A program made the translations under genes and the position numbers. A DNA stretch of 64,000 nucleotides from Sternotherus odoratus (taxonomy: Eukaryota > Chordata > Testudines > Kinosternidae), in assembly GCA_032164245.1 (NCBI GenBank), contig JAVMKO010000003.1, positions 32,673,390-32,737,389 on the forward strand, written 5' to 3'. The notes under the pieces were generated by a model, which was not told the origin of the DNA, did no database searches, and worked only from the letters and a program-made list of their open reading frames with translations. Every line of letters starts with the position of its first letter. Position 1 is the stretch's first letter. Below, piece after piece: positions 34,510-46,614 of the stretch.

Positions 34510-35988
34510 CAGGGCCGGCGACAGGGGGGTACAATGGTTAAAGCTGTACCGGCCCCCGGACTTAAGGGGAGCCCCCTTAAGTCCGGGGGCCGGTACACAG
34601 CTGTATCCGTAGTCGTCCCCCCTGGTCGTCGGGCCTGGGCGGGGGGACGGAACGACGCGGCATCACGGAGCCCCCGCGCAGGCTCCGATGTAACACGAGC
34701 AGCTCGGCCCCGCCCCTGGCACCCCAGTGGAAAGTCTGATGCGGGGGGAAGAAAGAAGGTGGATTTATCGTGGGGGCAGGAGCCAGGCTGGACCCACAGG
34801 TCTTTATGGCCACTCTCCCACAGGTCTTTATAGGCGCGGGCTCCTCCCTGCCCAGCCCCGGGCCGCTTCCCTTTAGCCCCCACAGGCTGGGCAGGGCCAG
34901 CCTGGGAGCGATGCGCCCGCCCGCCCCAGCACACACACAGCCTGCCCGGGGGAGCCCCCCCGGCCTGGCGGGGAAGCTACAGCTGCCCACCGGGGCGTGG
35001 CTTCTGCTCCCACTGCCCACGAGCCCGGAGCCAGGGACTCCCCCCACGCGTGGGTCCGGCCCGCTGGAAACTCTGCCGCCTGGGGAGGAGTGGGGCAGGC
35101 TGCTCGCTCGCTCTCGCTCTCCCGAGGCACATCCTGGCTGGGGGGCCCTGGCCGGCCTCGGGGCTCGGATCCCGAGCCCAACCCCGCAGCACATGGGCAA
35201 GCTGTGGCCACCAGGTGCCTGGCGTCCAACTTGCGCCTTGCTCTGGCCTCCACGGAGGAGCGATAGCGCGAGCGCCGCTCCGCGGGGCTGGGGGCCAGCG
35301 AGCGGGGCTGGGGAGACCCGGGGCCGGGAGCCCATGGCAGCCCAGCGGGGGGAGGCGGGGCAGCTGCAGAGCGCCGAGCCCACTGGAGACGGGAGCGACG
35401 CTGCGGCCGCCGCTGGCGCGGGCAAGACACCTGCGGGCCGGCCGCTGGAGAGCGCGTGGGGCGGGGCGTGCTGTGGGAGCCGGAGTCGGAAAGACTTGTG
35501 GATAGACAGCTCCGCGCCGGAACCAGTCGCACCCCCACCCCAGGTATCTCTGGTAGCCCGCGGGGAGGAGGCCAGGCTGGGCGGGTGGGGAGGGGGACAG
35601 GAGAGTAGGCTGGATGGGGTGGGTGAGGCGTGGGTGCGGGAGGGAAGGAGGTTTGTGGGGGGGGGAGGCTGAGCTGGGCGGGTCAGGCATGGGGGCAGGA
35701 GGCTGGGTTGGGAGTGGGAGGGAGTTAGGTTCGGTGGGATGGGCCGGGCCAGGCAGGGGTGGGGGAGGGAAGGCGGTTAGAGATGAGGGGAGGCTGGGCG
35801 GGGGTAAAGGAAGATCACCCCCAACAGCAGGGTGGGCCAGGCAGGGATGGTGGGGAGGGGAGGAGGTTAGGCTGGGGGAGGAGATTAGGTTGGGTGAGCC
35901 GGGTCAGGTGGGGGGGCACAAACGATCAGAGGGGGGGGAGCACAAACTATCAGAGTAGGGGGTCCCAAAATTTCTGTCACCGACCCTG
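34510..35988. mobile_element. GC-rich non-autonomous hAT element, 1479 bp
   Basis: The ends are CAGGGCCGGCGACAG (34510-34524) and the complement of CTGTCACCGACCCTG (35974-35988). An exact 8-bp duplication CATCCCAT flanks it (34502-34509, 35989-35996). GC content jumps abruptly at both ends. Long frames occur on both strands (up to 300 codons, 34770-35672), but they overlap in nearly all phases and lack any hAT transposase motif, so they reflect composition. It is the same family as 54304-55307. It would depend on a hAT transposase in trans. Confidence 0.9.
34545..34597. repeat. Perfect 25-bp hairpin in hAT subterminal region
   Basis: The 25-bp arm at 34545-34569 (TGTACCGGCCCCCGGACTTA and onward) is exactly inverted at 34573-34597, with a 3-nt loop. 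A related but imperfect hairpin sits near the right end of the second family member (about 55223-55275). Confidence 0.9.
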
Positions 35989-36483
35989 CATCCCATTATT
36001 AAATAAAGGCAGAATATTAGCTTGTTATTCCTCCATATTCCAAGTTTCAGTCATTACAGCTAACAGGTCTGGGTAACTACACAAAACTGTACAGGAAAAA
36101 GCAAAAATCAATATGAATACAAGAAGTTGGTTTACTTAAATTTGTAAATTCTCTAGGGCAGGGTCTCTCTTTTTGTCACATGTTTGTACAGCATCTAGCA
36201 TAATGTCCGGGAGCCAGATTTTTAATGGTAGATACCTAAAGTAGTCACTGAGTGATGTATTAAAATGTATTTAAGCACCTAACTCCTACTGAGTGGGCTT
36301 CATTGTGTGGATAAGAGGCTTTCTTTCTTTCTGATAGAATAATTGGTAGGTAAAATATTGTATAATTGTCTCTTTCTTTTGTGGCTGTGGCTTCATATGT
36401 CTGTGTGCATGTTTGCATGAGATGCTGGTTCCCCTTCAGCTCAGATTTGGTTAATGAACGAGTCATTAACTCTTTTCTCTTTT

Positions 36484-37161
36484 GTGATTTTCCACCCCCC
36501 CCCTTTATTTTGTTTTACAGTTTTTAAGATCGAGCAATGTTACAGATTAATAGTTTATAACAGTCAGCTAATGAGTTGAAACTTCTTTGAGATATAGGAG
36601 GCAGACAAAGAAAATGCAAGAAAGAGCCTATACGTCAGAGTAAGCAAAACATTGCACCTAAAAGCACTGTCTGGCCGCGACTGCAAAGCATTAGTAAGCA
36701 CTCTCCCAGGGAGCTCAGTAAGCAGAATTGTTTTATTTAAACGATCATTTACGAAGTTAACAAGAAAAGACACATTTTTAAAAATGCTTTTTAGTTTTCT
36801 TGACTGGCCAGAGTTAATCATATTATGAAGTCAGGTGTTTGACACTCATTTAATTTCCAATACAATGCAGAAACAGCAGATTTATGTAATGTGAAGTTAA
36901 TAAATGTCTTTCTTTTCTAGAGACACTTATGAAGTTTTAATTTCACCGCCTCATAATAAGCTTCCTCAATACACAACTACGATAGCGCTACCTTAACAGC
37001 CTTGTCATTTCAATTTTTCACACATTTCCTTTGTGTGTGTCCTATATCTCAGAAAAGTTTCAACTCATTAGCCGACTGCCATAAGCTATTAATCTGTAAC
37101 ATTGCTCGATCTTAAAAAAAAAAAAAAAGGTAAAACAAAATAAAGGGGTGGGGGGAATCAC
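36484..37161. repeat. Large inverted repeat, ~135-bp arms, 406-bp loop
   Basis: Bases 36484-36616 recur in reverse complement at 37023-37161. Shared blocks include AAGATCGAGCAATGTTACAG, 'ATTAATAG', 'CTAATGAGTTGAAACTT' and GAGATATAGGA. The arms differ by several substitutions and by a poly(A) expansion to 15 in the right arm. The arms start and stop abruptly. The loop (36617-37022) has no coding or TE signature. I do not recognise the family, and no terminal motif supports a known DNA transposon. Confidence 0.85.
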
Positions 37162-38099
37162 ATGACGACATGTTGGGGGGTGGGTGGGGGGGGGGACATG
37201 GGGCTGCTGGCCCTCTCCCTGCAGAGCAGCTGTTGAAGCTGGCAAGCTGAGATTTGCGGGAGAGGCAGAGGCAAAAAGCTGGGGGCGGTAGCAAGAGCCA
37301 CTGCTTTTGCTGTTGCCTTTCCCCACAGAACTGAAGCAGTGGCCCCTCCCTGTATCTTCCAGCTGTTTGCTGCCACCTCACCATGCAGAGCTAACACCTG
37401 GAGCTGCAGGGAGGGGTCACTGAGGGCAATGTGCCTGGGGGGGCATGACTCAAGCTGTTGGAGGGGGGAACCTTTAAACTGTGCCTCCCAACTCTCAGCG
37501 AACACCCCTTGTTTCTGGAAAAAATGCCTATCCCCACCACCCTGCTGCAAGGCAGAAACCTAGAGCTCCCTGCTCCCAATCTGGTAGGCAGAGACTGGGT
37601 GGGAGAGGTGTCCATGAGCTACACTTTAACTGTAAAAGAGTCGCATGCTATACATGATAAGAATATCTAGCATTAGTGTGATGCCAATTAATGAAAAGAT
37701 TGGAAGGGATATGTAAGATGTGGTTTGTAGAATGTATATTCTAGGTGTTGGGACAGCCTGCTTGTCTGTCAGGGAGGGAGAACAGCCACCCAATCAAGTA
37801 AACAACTGAGTTAGTAAACTAAACTTAGTGTTAGACAGGAAAGTGGGTATACAATACATAATAACTTTGTAACCATGTATTTAAGGCAAGCACCTGAATG
37901 TGGGTTTGCACATACATTTAACCCTATGCTATGCCTGTTTTTGTTGTATTGATCACACACTGAAGCAAACAAACGACATACTATTTCAGTTTGTGTCTGT
38001 GAATCTGTGCATTCTGGGTAGTGAGGAAAAGAGCTGGTCAACAGGATATTAATCTCATGCTTCAGGATTTAAAATAATCTCTAACTATTGGAGATTAGG
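37162..38099. other. No gene recognised
   Basis: A GC-richer block at 37180-37610 gives overlapping frames on both strands (74-130 codons) with cysteine/leucine/proline-rich products and no domain. I read these as compositional. Confidence 0.5.
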
Positions 38100-38960
38100 A
38101 TGAGATTGGCACAGCTTCAGGGTAACTGCACTTGTATTCCCCACCCTAAGGGCATCCACTTAAGGTTTGAGGTCCCAGCCGTCCAGCAAGCCAATCTGCC
38201 TAAAGGCCAGCACCTATGCATTGTTTTCTTAGTAAGGACAGAATCAGTGTTTTTACCAGTGACCACACAGCTCTTCCAATGCAAAATACATTAGGGCAAA
38301 AGCATTAGAGAGAAAACATATAAAAATAATAAGTTCCTGCGTGCTTATTAAGTGTACCAGAAATCCCTCATCTTCAGCATGGTGAGTCGGATAGGCCAAC
38401 ATCCCGTCCAAGCGTTCAGCCCTGGTGGGAGATCGACCTAAGATACACACCCTAAACTACACAAACAGTGTAGCTGAAGTTGTCATACTTAGATTGACTT
38501 ACTGCAGCATCTTCATGGTGCTGAGTCAACTGCTGCCGCTCCCCCTTTGACTCCGCCTGCACCTCTCATGGCGTTGGAGTACAGGAGTCGATGGGAGAGT
38601 GCTTGGGGATTGATTTATCACCTCTAGACTAGACGCGATAAATTGACCCCGATAGATCAATCGCTACCCGCTGATCTGGTGGGTAGTGTAGACATACCCT
38701 CAGTAAGTGTTGTGGCCTTACCTGGGACAGAAGGACATGACTGTTTTGCTCCTAAGTCCTGTGTCTCTTAGCAAGTCTTTTATTCCAAAAGTCCTACTTT
38801 GTCCCTCAGCCCCAGAAAACAATAAAACCAGTCCTTGCCTCTGCTTCCCAGATGGTCAGGCTTCAAAGGCTGGGGAATTCACAGAGCCAACCATGGGAAT
38901 CTCCTGTAGTGATTCCAGATTCTGGAGAATACCTCACCACCCACCCCCAAGTGAGCCAGG
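38100..38960 (-). mobile_element. LTR-like repeat family, copy A, interrupted by MITE
   Basis: The blocks 'CCAGTGACCACACAGCTCTT' (38257-38276), 'GCATTAGAGAGAAAAC', 'CAGCATGGTGAGT' and 'CAGTCCTTGCC..CTTCAAAGGCTGG' (about 38830-38873) also occur in the same order at 46895-47400. This indicates two copies of one dispersed family, probably LTR-like on the minus strand. A Harbinger MITE splits copy A. Outer ends are not resolved. Confidence 0.45.
38425..38700. mobile_element. Harbinger MITE within LTR-like repeat
   Basis: It runs from GGGAGATCGACCTAAGATAC to GGTGGGTAGTGTAGACATAC (the latter at 38679-38698). The body, with 'GATAAATTGACCCC' and 'GATCAATCGCTACCCGC', matches the elements at 13597-13896 and 58537-58745. 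The left terminus is missing, so no target duplication can be read. Confidence 0.7.
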
Positions 38961-39124
38961 AATACACAAATACAGGTCACCTGAATTGATACAAAGATCT
39001 ACCAATATTTTACAGCTCATACTGTGTGGCACATCTCAATATAATGGCTTTTTATGGTTTTCACGCTTTCAACATAAAATATAATATGCTCTCTAAAGGA
39101 TGCTTATTATAGTTGCAACATCAG

Positions 39125-39277
39125 TAACAAAAACCAAACATTGAGGTTGGATTATCCCAAAGATTCTTCCACCCTCTTCTGAAGTGTTTAGTACTGGTCA
39201 CTTTCAGAGCCAGGAAACTGGATGAGATGGACCTCACATCTGATTCAGTATGGCAATTCCTATGTTCCTATTATGTA
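39125..39277 (+). mobile_element. CR1 3' tail fragment, plus strand
   Basis: The end 'CTGATTCAGTATGGCAATTC' followed by CTATGTTCCTATTATG is the plus-strand counterpart of the CR1 tail seen inverted at 25893. Upstream, CTGGATGAGATGGACC fits the same family. The 5' part is absent. Confidence 0.55.
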
Positions 39278-40983
39278 GTCTAAAATTACAGAGCTCACTG
39301 ACGCCCCACAATGCTCCAAAGCTCTTCAGCCAGAGAAGAAGCTCAGTATTTTTAAAAAAAATAATCTTCCTTGAAAGAGATTGTATAAATACTCAAATCT
39401 TTTTACCCCAATGCTCTGCAAAGGCATGTTAGAGAAGGAGAGAAATGTACTCGCAAGAGACTAAGAAAAGTGACTGCGTGTTCCATCCTGTTCTGCCATC
39501 ACTGTGACCTGCAGGAAAAAGTGCTAAACATGCATTTACTGAACATTTATATTGCAACCCCCCTCCCCCCAAACCCCCCACCCCCACCACCAAAAACAGA
39601 GGTCCCAATTTGGGTTAAGGCCTCATTGCATTATGCACTGCACAAACACATACAGGGACCTGGTCCTGGCCCTTAAGAGCTCATAACATAAGAAGACAAA
39701 TGATGGACCAAAATCAAATGAATGCAATTTTCTCTCCCTCTCCCTTAATCAAACAAACCCATGCCCTTCCACCACCCTTCCTATCCCTAGTGTGAGTGGT
39801 AATTTCCTGTGTTGTGAATATAATACTGGATTATTAGGTCTTCAGGGCAGGAACCTTTTCCTTTCCCTTTATTGTGAAAGGCAATTTAGAACATCTTCAG
39901 GTACTGAGAAAGATTAATTGTAATAAAAGAAGAAACAAGATTCAGTTCACAACAAATTCTCACTTTATTAAATTATTTTTACAGAGATACATAAATAAGT
40001 GGCTGCTATAATTTCAGTGTTCTTGGATAGACTAGTGTTTTTTCCTACTCAAAGCAACATAGAAAACTAATACAGAGGAAAACAAATGAGTCCATTAATA
40101 AAGAGGTAAATTTTGAACCATCCCTGACAGAATAGATTTTCTAACCCTGATCTTCGGTAGTTGCAGTAGCCTATGGCTTTACACTAAGAAGAATTGCCCT
40201 TAACTTCCAATTATTCCATATTGGAATCTGATAACTAACTGGTTATCTCTCTGAAAGCCCTTGTTATATCCATTTCAGGGCCTCATATTTCTGTTATAGT
40301 TAGGGAATGATAATGTGACTGGGCTATTAATAATTTAAGACTTTAGGTAAATTGTAACCCATTTACAGATTTCTTCAGTCCTGTTAAACTTATAGGAGAG
40401 GAAAACAGACTGCCGAAAGAAGATAAACCTGGTTTAAGACTCACTGCTTGCTTATACCTTACTGAAGACTTCCAATGACCACTCAAGAGTTCCAGGAGAC
40501 ATTGAGAGATCAGAAATACGTTTAAAGTTAAATGGACTCTTTTAATATCTGAGACTCAATTATCTAGGGATTTGTGTTTCCACTTTTGCTTTCTTAACAA
40601 CCTGAGCAGTTTAACCCCAGGAGGAACTCTTATATGCCAGAATTGTTAATCCACTGACTATGCATAGTATGTCTGACACTGCCGTAGCACTGCCCTTGCA
40701 TTATGCTGATTATTCTTTTATTCCAACAACCCTACTTTCAATCTTTACAGAATAAAGAGATCTCTTACCAGTTCTTTAAAAGTCTATACTTTAACTGCTG
40801 CAAGGGAGTATGCAAATGATTGATTACATATAGTTGAGAGTTCCTGTGTTCTAAAATTACTCTAGCCCAAAAGAAGTCCTTCAGTTTACAATCCTGAAGT
40901 TCATTTGACTCCTCCATAAAATCACACCAATTACTCAATAAAATGTAAATGTTATTGGCTCTGTTTTAACTTGTGGGATATTT
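39278..40983. other. AT-rich sequence, no gene found
   Basis: C-rich low complexity at 39557-39593. No mobile-element end or coding signal was recognised. Confidence 0.55.
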
Positions 40984-40988
40984 ACTTA

Positions 40989-41763
40989 TATCACGGAGCG
41001 CCCGGGCGATGATCTGGAACCGCTCCCTAGGAAGCCAGACCGGACTCCGGGTGGAGGGCCCCTTCTCCGTACACAGTCTGTTTCCCAGGCCAGGAGCTTC
41101 AGGGGTACCCACTTCCACCTTCCTGGGTCTGACCTCGGAGCATTCAGCACCCTCTGCCCCTCCGTGTGCTTCCCCCAGCAAGCCCGCCTGGGCGGGGTCC
41201 TGGGGGAGCCCATGGGTTCTGCACCCCAAATCCACAGACAAACATGAGTCTCAGCCAGCCAGCAGAAGAGACCGTTTATTTGAGATGTCAGGAACACCAT
41301 CCAACTCAGAGCGTCTCAGTCTCAACAGGGCCCCTCAGTCAGGCCCTTCTGGGGTGCTAGGAGGTGAGACCCAGATTCTGGGCTCCTGCTTCTTCCCCAG
41401 GTTTATTCGATGACTTCTCTCTGGTCTAACACAGACCATGCAGCGAGCGAGCGTGAGCCCTCAGCTGGATCCATCTTGGGGCCAGAGAGCCAGATAGCTC
41501 CTCTGCCCTTCCCAGCTAGACCCAGACTGACTCAACCCCCTATAGCCCCTCCCTGCTTTCCTTTGTCCCTTTCCCAGGCTCGAGGTATCACCTGACCTTT
41601 CTCCAATAGGTTCAGCTGACCTCCCTCCCCCACCTGGGGTCAGGTTACAGCTTCACCTTGGCTTTGCTTTGCATCAGCTACACATTCCTTTCCCTCCACA
41701 TAGATGCCCAAGAAATGCATAGGGGAAACTGAGGCACACACACAGTATTCCTACTTCGTCACA
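40989..41763 (-). mobile_element. Solo LTR, 775 bp, ACTTA target duplication
   Basis: On the minus strand it starts TGTGACGAAGTAGGAATACT and ends 'CGCTCCGTGATA', a one-base change from the expected TGACA end. ACTTA flanks it exactly (40984-40988 and 41764-41768). The segment 'CTCAGTTTCCCCTATGCATT' near its start, an AATAAA signal (plus 41275-41280) and 'GGTCAGACCCAGGAAGGTGG' near its end fit a turtle LTR family I recognise. No gag or pol lies next to it. The plus-strand frames here (up to 146 codons) are chance products of its GC content. Confidence 0.85.
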
Positions 41764-41768
41764 ACTTA

Positions 41769-43060
41769 TGATTCCCAGAAACAGGAAGAAGAGTTACATT
41801 GTAAATTCCCTATTCTGCAGAAAGAGTATACTGTCCTACACAACTCTCACTGCTAAAAGGAAATGTAAACAACGTGGCAGGACATTGTCAAAGCAAGATT
41901 AGCAACATTGATTCTGTGATTTCTTAATTGCAAAAGTACCTGACTGATACAAGAAGACTTTTGCTTACAAAACATTATATTAAAAATAAAAGCTCTTTTG
42001 TTACCACAAAGTAACAACAAACAATACATTTTAAAAATAAGTAGACTCAAAACTATAAGAACACACAAATATAGATACAGATGTTCAAACCCTCTACCTG
42101 CTATATTATTATTGGTCTTGTCATTCTCACAAAATTGTCAAATAAAAGTGTATGCCTTGATAATTAAAACCTTTGTGGCTACATAAAACAAATGAGTTCT
42201 GAAAACCTGTTGCTTCAGGATTAAAAGAAAGTATACTTTCAATACTTAAATTCAGAAAAGATATTCACGTCTCTTTAGCTTTTGTCAACAGACAAGCTTC
42301 TAATCCTGTCTTGCATTTGTTTGAAGATGATTAATGGGTCCAGATTAATGAATATTAATTAGTTAACTAAACTAATTTGAGAATAGAAGCAGCATATATT
42401 AAAATACCGATAGCCTTTTATGGAGATTAATCAATAATTCTGTGCAGAGGATATTGCTCTGTCATTTCTGTTAACACATTTTTAAATAGAAAAAGAATGT
42501 GTTAAAACAGAGACATAGCTGACTACAGATTACTTAGGTACATTTTTTTTTCAGGCATCCTGAGCATTTCTAAAATGTTCCTTATACCAAAACTTCATCT
42601 GATTCAATCCCTTTGACTTCTTCATTAGTGATGGAATGATGTCAACCTGCTATCAGCACATCTTTTAATATCTCATAAATGACCCACCAGGAGCTGTTTA
42701 GTATTTAAATGAAAGTTTTGCATTATAAGATTCGGATAGCATCCTATCCTTAAATAATATGCCATACCAATTCTTACTGAGAAAACATCTACAAGCAGAG
42801 CACAAGATAGGGAAAAGATGGAATTCCACATCTGGTTTCAATATTGTCACATAATAGTTTTGCAGACTTAGGCACCAATCATACAAAATCATAGGTACAT
42901 TAAAATGTTATGAGCATGGTGGGATAACTCACATGAGTAAAGCCATTCACTTGCCTAAGTGTCTGTAAGTTCAGGGTCTTAGTGTAGTCCATAACACTGG
43001 TCCTTGGCCTGAGCAGTTACCCAGCCTTCAGGGCCTTGCTAAGTTGTTTCTGCTAGAAGG
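41769..43060. other. AT-rich sequence, no gene found
   Basis: No coding signal. Around 42890-42985 'CTCACATGAGTAAAGCC' resembles one arm of a common palindromic MITE. Confidence 0.5.
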
Positions 43061-43061
43061 G

Positions 43062-43571
43062 AAAATTAGTAATATGAATTAGGTATTTTTGGAAACAATT
43101 CTGTTTATTAACCTGAATGTACCCCAAATCCTGTTTCTGTCAACACAGTAGGAACAAACAACAAGAGGCAGTTTTCTTGATCATGAATCCAAGCCAGAAC
43201 TGTGCCCAAAGGAAGCTCGCTCGCTCTCTTGGCTTCCTCCAGCAACCATGCTTGCCAGTGCTCCTCTGGCTTGCTGCTCACTTTGTCCTGGCTTTCAGGA
43301 CCTATTTGCTTCTGACACATAGACATGCACAGCTCCACAAATCAGTGTTTCAGCCCCTGTGTTTGCAGTTAGCCCCTTTAATTCTCCCTAAGCTAGTTCT
43401 TGCTCTTGCCTTCCCATGCAGTCCATTGTTTTGGGTCGTGACTTCTGTTGTTTCAGCTATCTCGTTTAACCTAAATGGAAGTTGACTAGCATGTCCAACA
43501 GTTTCAGCAATGGCTGTGATTGCTTGTAGATCAAAGACACAGTTTCTGGCAGCCACCAACATCCCCCAACA
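43062..43571 (-). mobile_element. Possible LTR fragment, minus strand
   Basis: On minus it begins TGTTGGGGGATGTTGGTGG at 43571 and carries AATAAACAG around 43110. Between them is a GC-moderate segment with opposing 70-122 codon frames. The layout (TG start, late AATAAA) suggests an LTR, but no target duplication was found and I do not recognise the family with certainty. Confidence 0.3.
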
Positions 43572-43576
43572 ATAAA

Positions 43577-44089
43577 CTATGTTCCATTTTCTCTATGTTA
43601 CAATGTACTGTCATACATATTAGAACAACACTGTATGTATCTCCATTTTCCACCACCCTCTGCCTTTTTTCCTTCTTTACTTTTTAATATGAAATATAAA
43701 TATTCTATAAGAAAAAAATTCCACTCCTCTTTCCACGTATATTTTTAGCTGTTGAAATTCCAATAAGAAAATAAGGCAGCGTCATCCTCCAGAGAGCCAG
43801 GTTATGTTAAATATCCTGCTCACTGTCATGAAAATATTACGTTAAGGATAGGATTTTTGTGTCAGAACATATTTCCCAAATCTCAGAAATAGACTAACCA
43901 CTGCAAAACCTAGTAGACTGATTATCTCATACCTCTCTTCCAATGGCTCATTAATCAATGGCTGGACATTGCCATGCTTCTTTACTTGGGCAAATGTGCC
44001 CAGTTTCTTCAATGGGAGTTTGGGGTGCCTAAGACATGCAAGAATGAGCTGCAAAACGTGGTTATGCAGAATTAAAATTGTTTGTAAAT
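43577..44089. other. AT-rich sequence, no gene found
   Basis: Nothing recognised. Confidence 0.5.
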
Positions 44090-44094
44090 ATGGT

Positions 44095-44878
44095 TTTCAG
44101 GATTTCCTCCCACTCTGAACTCTAGGGTAAAGATGTGGCGACCCACATGGAAAAAAGAAATAACCCCCCAAACTTATTTTATCAGCTTAGGTTAAACCTT
44201 TTTCCCCAGAACACAAACTTCTCCTGTGTCTGGACTTGGTTCATTGCCGCTGCCACCACCAAATTAAGCCCACAAAACAATGGGTTTGGGTAACCTGGAA
44301 CCCTTCCTTTAACCCCTCCCCCCAAACGTCTTCACTTTACCTGGGAGAGACTTGAGAAAAAACAAAAACAAAACCCCTCACTTTTCCTATGAGACTTGCC
44401 CGATCCAAACCAGGATCTACTCAATGGAAACAAGTAGTCAGAGTCTTAAAAGAAAGATTTTAATTAAAGAAAAAGAAAGGGATAAATCCCTTGTACAGAA
44501 ATAAATAGAAAAAACCCTGCTTGCGTCACCACAGCATCACTGACCCCTCCCTAGGGATTCTCCTTCTGTTAAAGCTTAACAGTATAAAGAACACACTGGA
44601 TCAATTATCAAGTGATACAGTTCAAGCATACAATTCACTTACTGCTGAACTTGACTTCTTAGAATATTATAGATAGGTAGAGTAAAAGACATAGGTGTGG
44701 TTCATCCCAGAGCCGGAGACGAACAGAGGGAGAGAGATAAACTGAAACTAAAATCTCTTAGTCTCCAAGGTTGATTAGCATCTCCAGTTCCTATTGGTCC
44801 CTATCCCCCTCTCAGGTTACTTTCAGGTTAACCCCTTACAGGTAAACAGTAATTCTAGGCTACTTTATACTTATGACA
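44095..44878 (-). mobile_element. Solo LTR, 784 bp, ATGGT target duplication
   Basis: It starts TGTCATAAGTATAAAGT on the minus strand and ends 'GAGTGGGAGGAAATCCTGAAA', where the terminal CA has decayed. ATGGT is exact on both flanks (44090-44094 and 44879-44883). It is in the same family and orientation as 22923-23718. A minus-strand block complementary to 'CAGGTTAACCCCTTACAGGT' (44825-44844) lies near its 5' end. No internal coding sequence remains. Confidence 0.8.
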
Positions 44879-44883
44879 ATGGT

Positions 44884-46614
44884 AAATACCTATTTCATAA
44901 TCTTTTATATTGTTGTTGCCTTTCTAATCCTTTGCGGGAAAATACCTTAGAAATTGATAGACTTGCCAGTGTTTGAACAATTCATACCAAGATGAGCTGA
45001 ATTTATAATATGTTCTTTATAGGTTCTGCTTGTTTTTAACCACAAAACAAGTGACAGGTTGTCACTCTCAAGCTTCTACATTGTTGTACCTGAAAGTCTA
45101 GTTGTGGGTGTTTTCAACTTTACAACATCTTTCAGTAACACATACATGGCGAAACTTCACTACTTAACATACAATAACAAATACAATCCAACAGGATATA
45201 AATGTTTAACAAATCAAAACTTTTAGAATGATACCTCATAGGGCATACTTTGTACAAAACATATCATAATGACTTCACTATGGTAAATATGTGGTGCTTT
45301 GACGTGTAGAATGTTACAGGGCTTTCAAAATATTTCCTCACCTGGTGTTTTTAATAATACATTTTGTACTTATTTTAGTGGGATAATCAAACAGCCTTTC
45401 TGGAATAAAAGTTTGATCATGTTAAGTACAGGAATAGAGACAGAAATCTCAGCGTAACAATTGATTCTATTTGTATTATGCCTGATGTTTCCAAAGCAGC
45501 CTAATGGATTTGTACATCCATATTAAAATTAATGAGTATTGGGCATTTAAATCCATTAACCACCTTTGAAGATTTCAGCATATCTGTAGACACAAGCCAG
45601 AAGGAGACTGGGTGTTTAGCATCAACAGTTGCATTTGCTTTTGTCAATTTACAGGTTAACTAGCCAAGTGTGAGAATGGAGCAAGTGGACCTGCAGGTGC
45701 GCCCATCACTAATATGCTATGTATGTCTATGGTACATATTTACAGCATTCATTTCTAATGATTTTTCTCATACAATAATTATGAGAGGCTTCTAATATAA
45801 ATAGAGTTTTAATTACCCTATGCTGCACAAATATTATTTATACTGAATTCAAAAGGGCAGGATACTCATTCATCATACTGACAACTACAATATACATAAT
45901 AAAAAAGGAGGAAGTAGGTAGTAATAGGCTATTTAGTATTCATACACTGCTAGTACAGGAGAAATAAGTTTACAATCTTACACCAGCAAAGACATCAGAA
46001 ATTTTGAAGGATCAGACTGTAGAATATGAAAATGCTACAATATTAAATATCATCACTATTCTGTAATTGTTTCCCTTCCTCACACTGAATATTATCTTAC
46101 TCCATAAGTATTTTCACTGAATTCAATGGGTCTACTCTGAGTGCAATGTATTACTTGGCATGCTAAGTGTCTCAAACTCTGCCTTACAATATTAAATGTG
46201 TTTAAAATAGTGGCTGAGATAACATTTTTAAAATTTGCATCTTTAATTATAGACGTTAGGATAAAAATGTGGGATACCCAAAGTTCCTCTTCTAAGGGAT
46301 CGTGGCACTCAGCACCACTTTTCTTACTTCCCTCCTCTAATTGGTGATGAAAGTATCACGGCTACTGCCCTAGGAGCTGCCAAGTCCTGCTCCTATGCTG
46401 CCTTGCTTAGTGAAAGTATCTTCTCATTGTGACCTCAGCCAGCTAAGTACAGTGTAATGTTTATTATTATTAAGCTCTTTGAGATAGGGACCATTTTTTG
46501 TACTATGTTTTATATAGTGCCGAGCCAATGAGATCCTGGACCAAGAGTGGAGCTCTTAGGTGAAACTGCCATACAAATAATAAATCATACTAAGGCTTAG
46601 AATGCTGATGTAGA
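44884..46614. other. AT-rich sequence, no gene found
   Basis: No element ends, tRNA boxes or domains were recognised in this stretch. Confidence 0.55.

Noticed and set aside
34577..35690. Long open frames of up to 300 codons on both strands
   Set aside because: They overlap in most phases, are Gly/Pro/Ala/Arg-rich and lie inside a GC-rich hAT element with defined ends; no domain is visible.
41046..41413. Overlapping frames of up to 146 codons
   Set aside because: They lie within a solo LTR with exact target duplications and are explained by its GC content.
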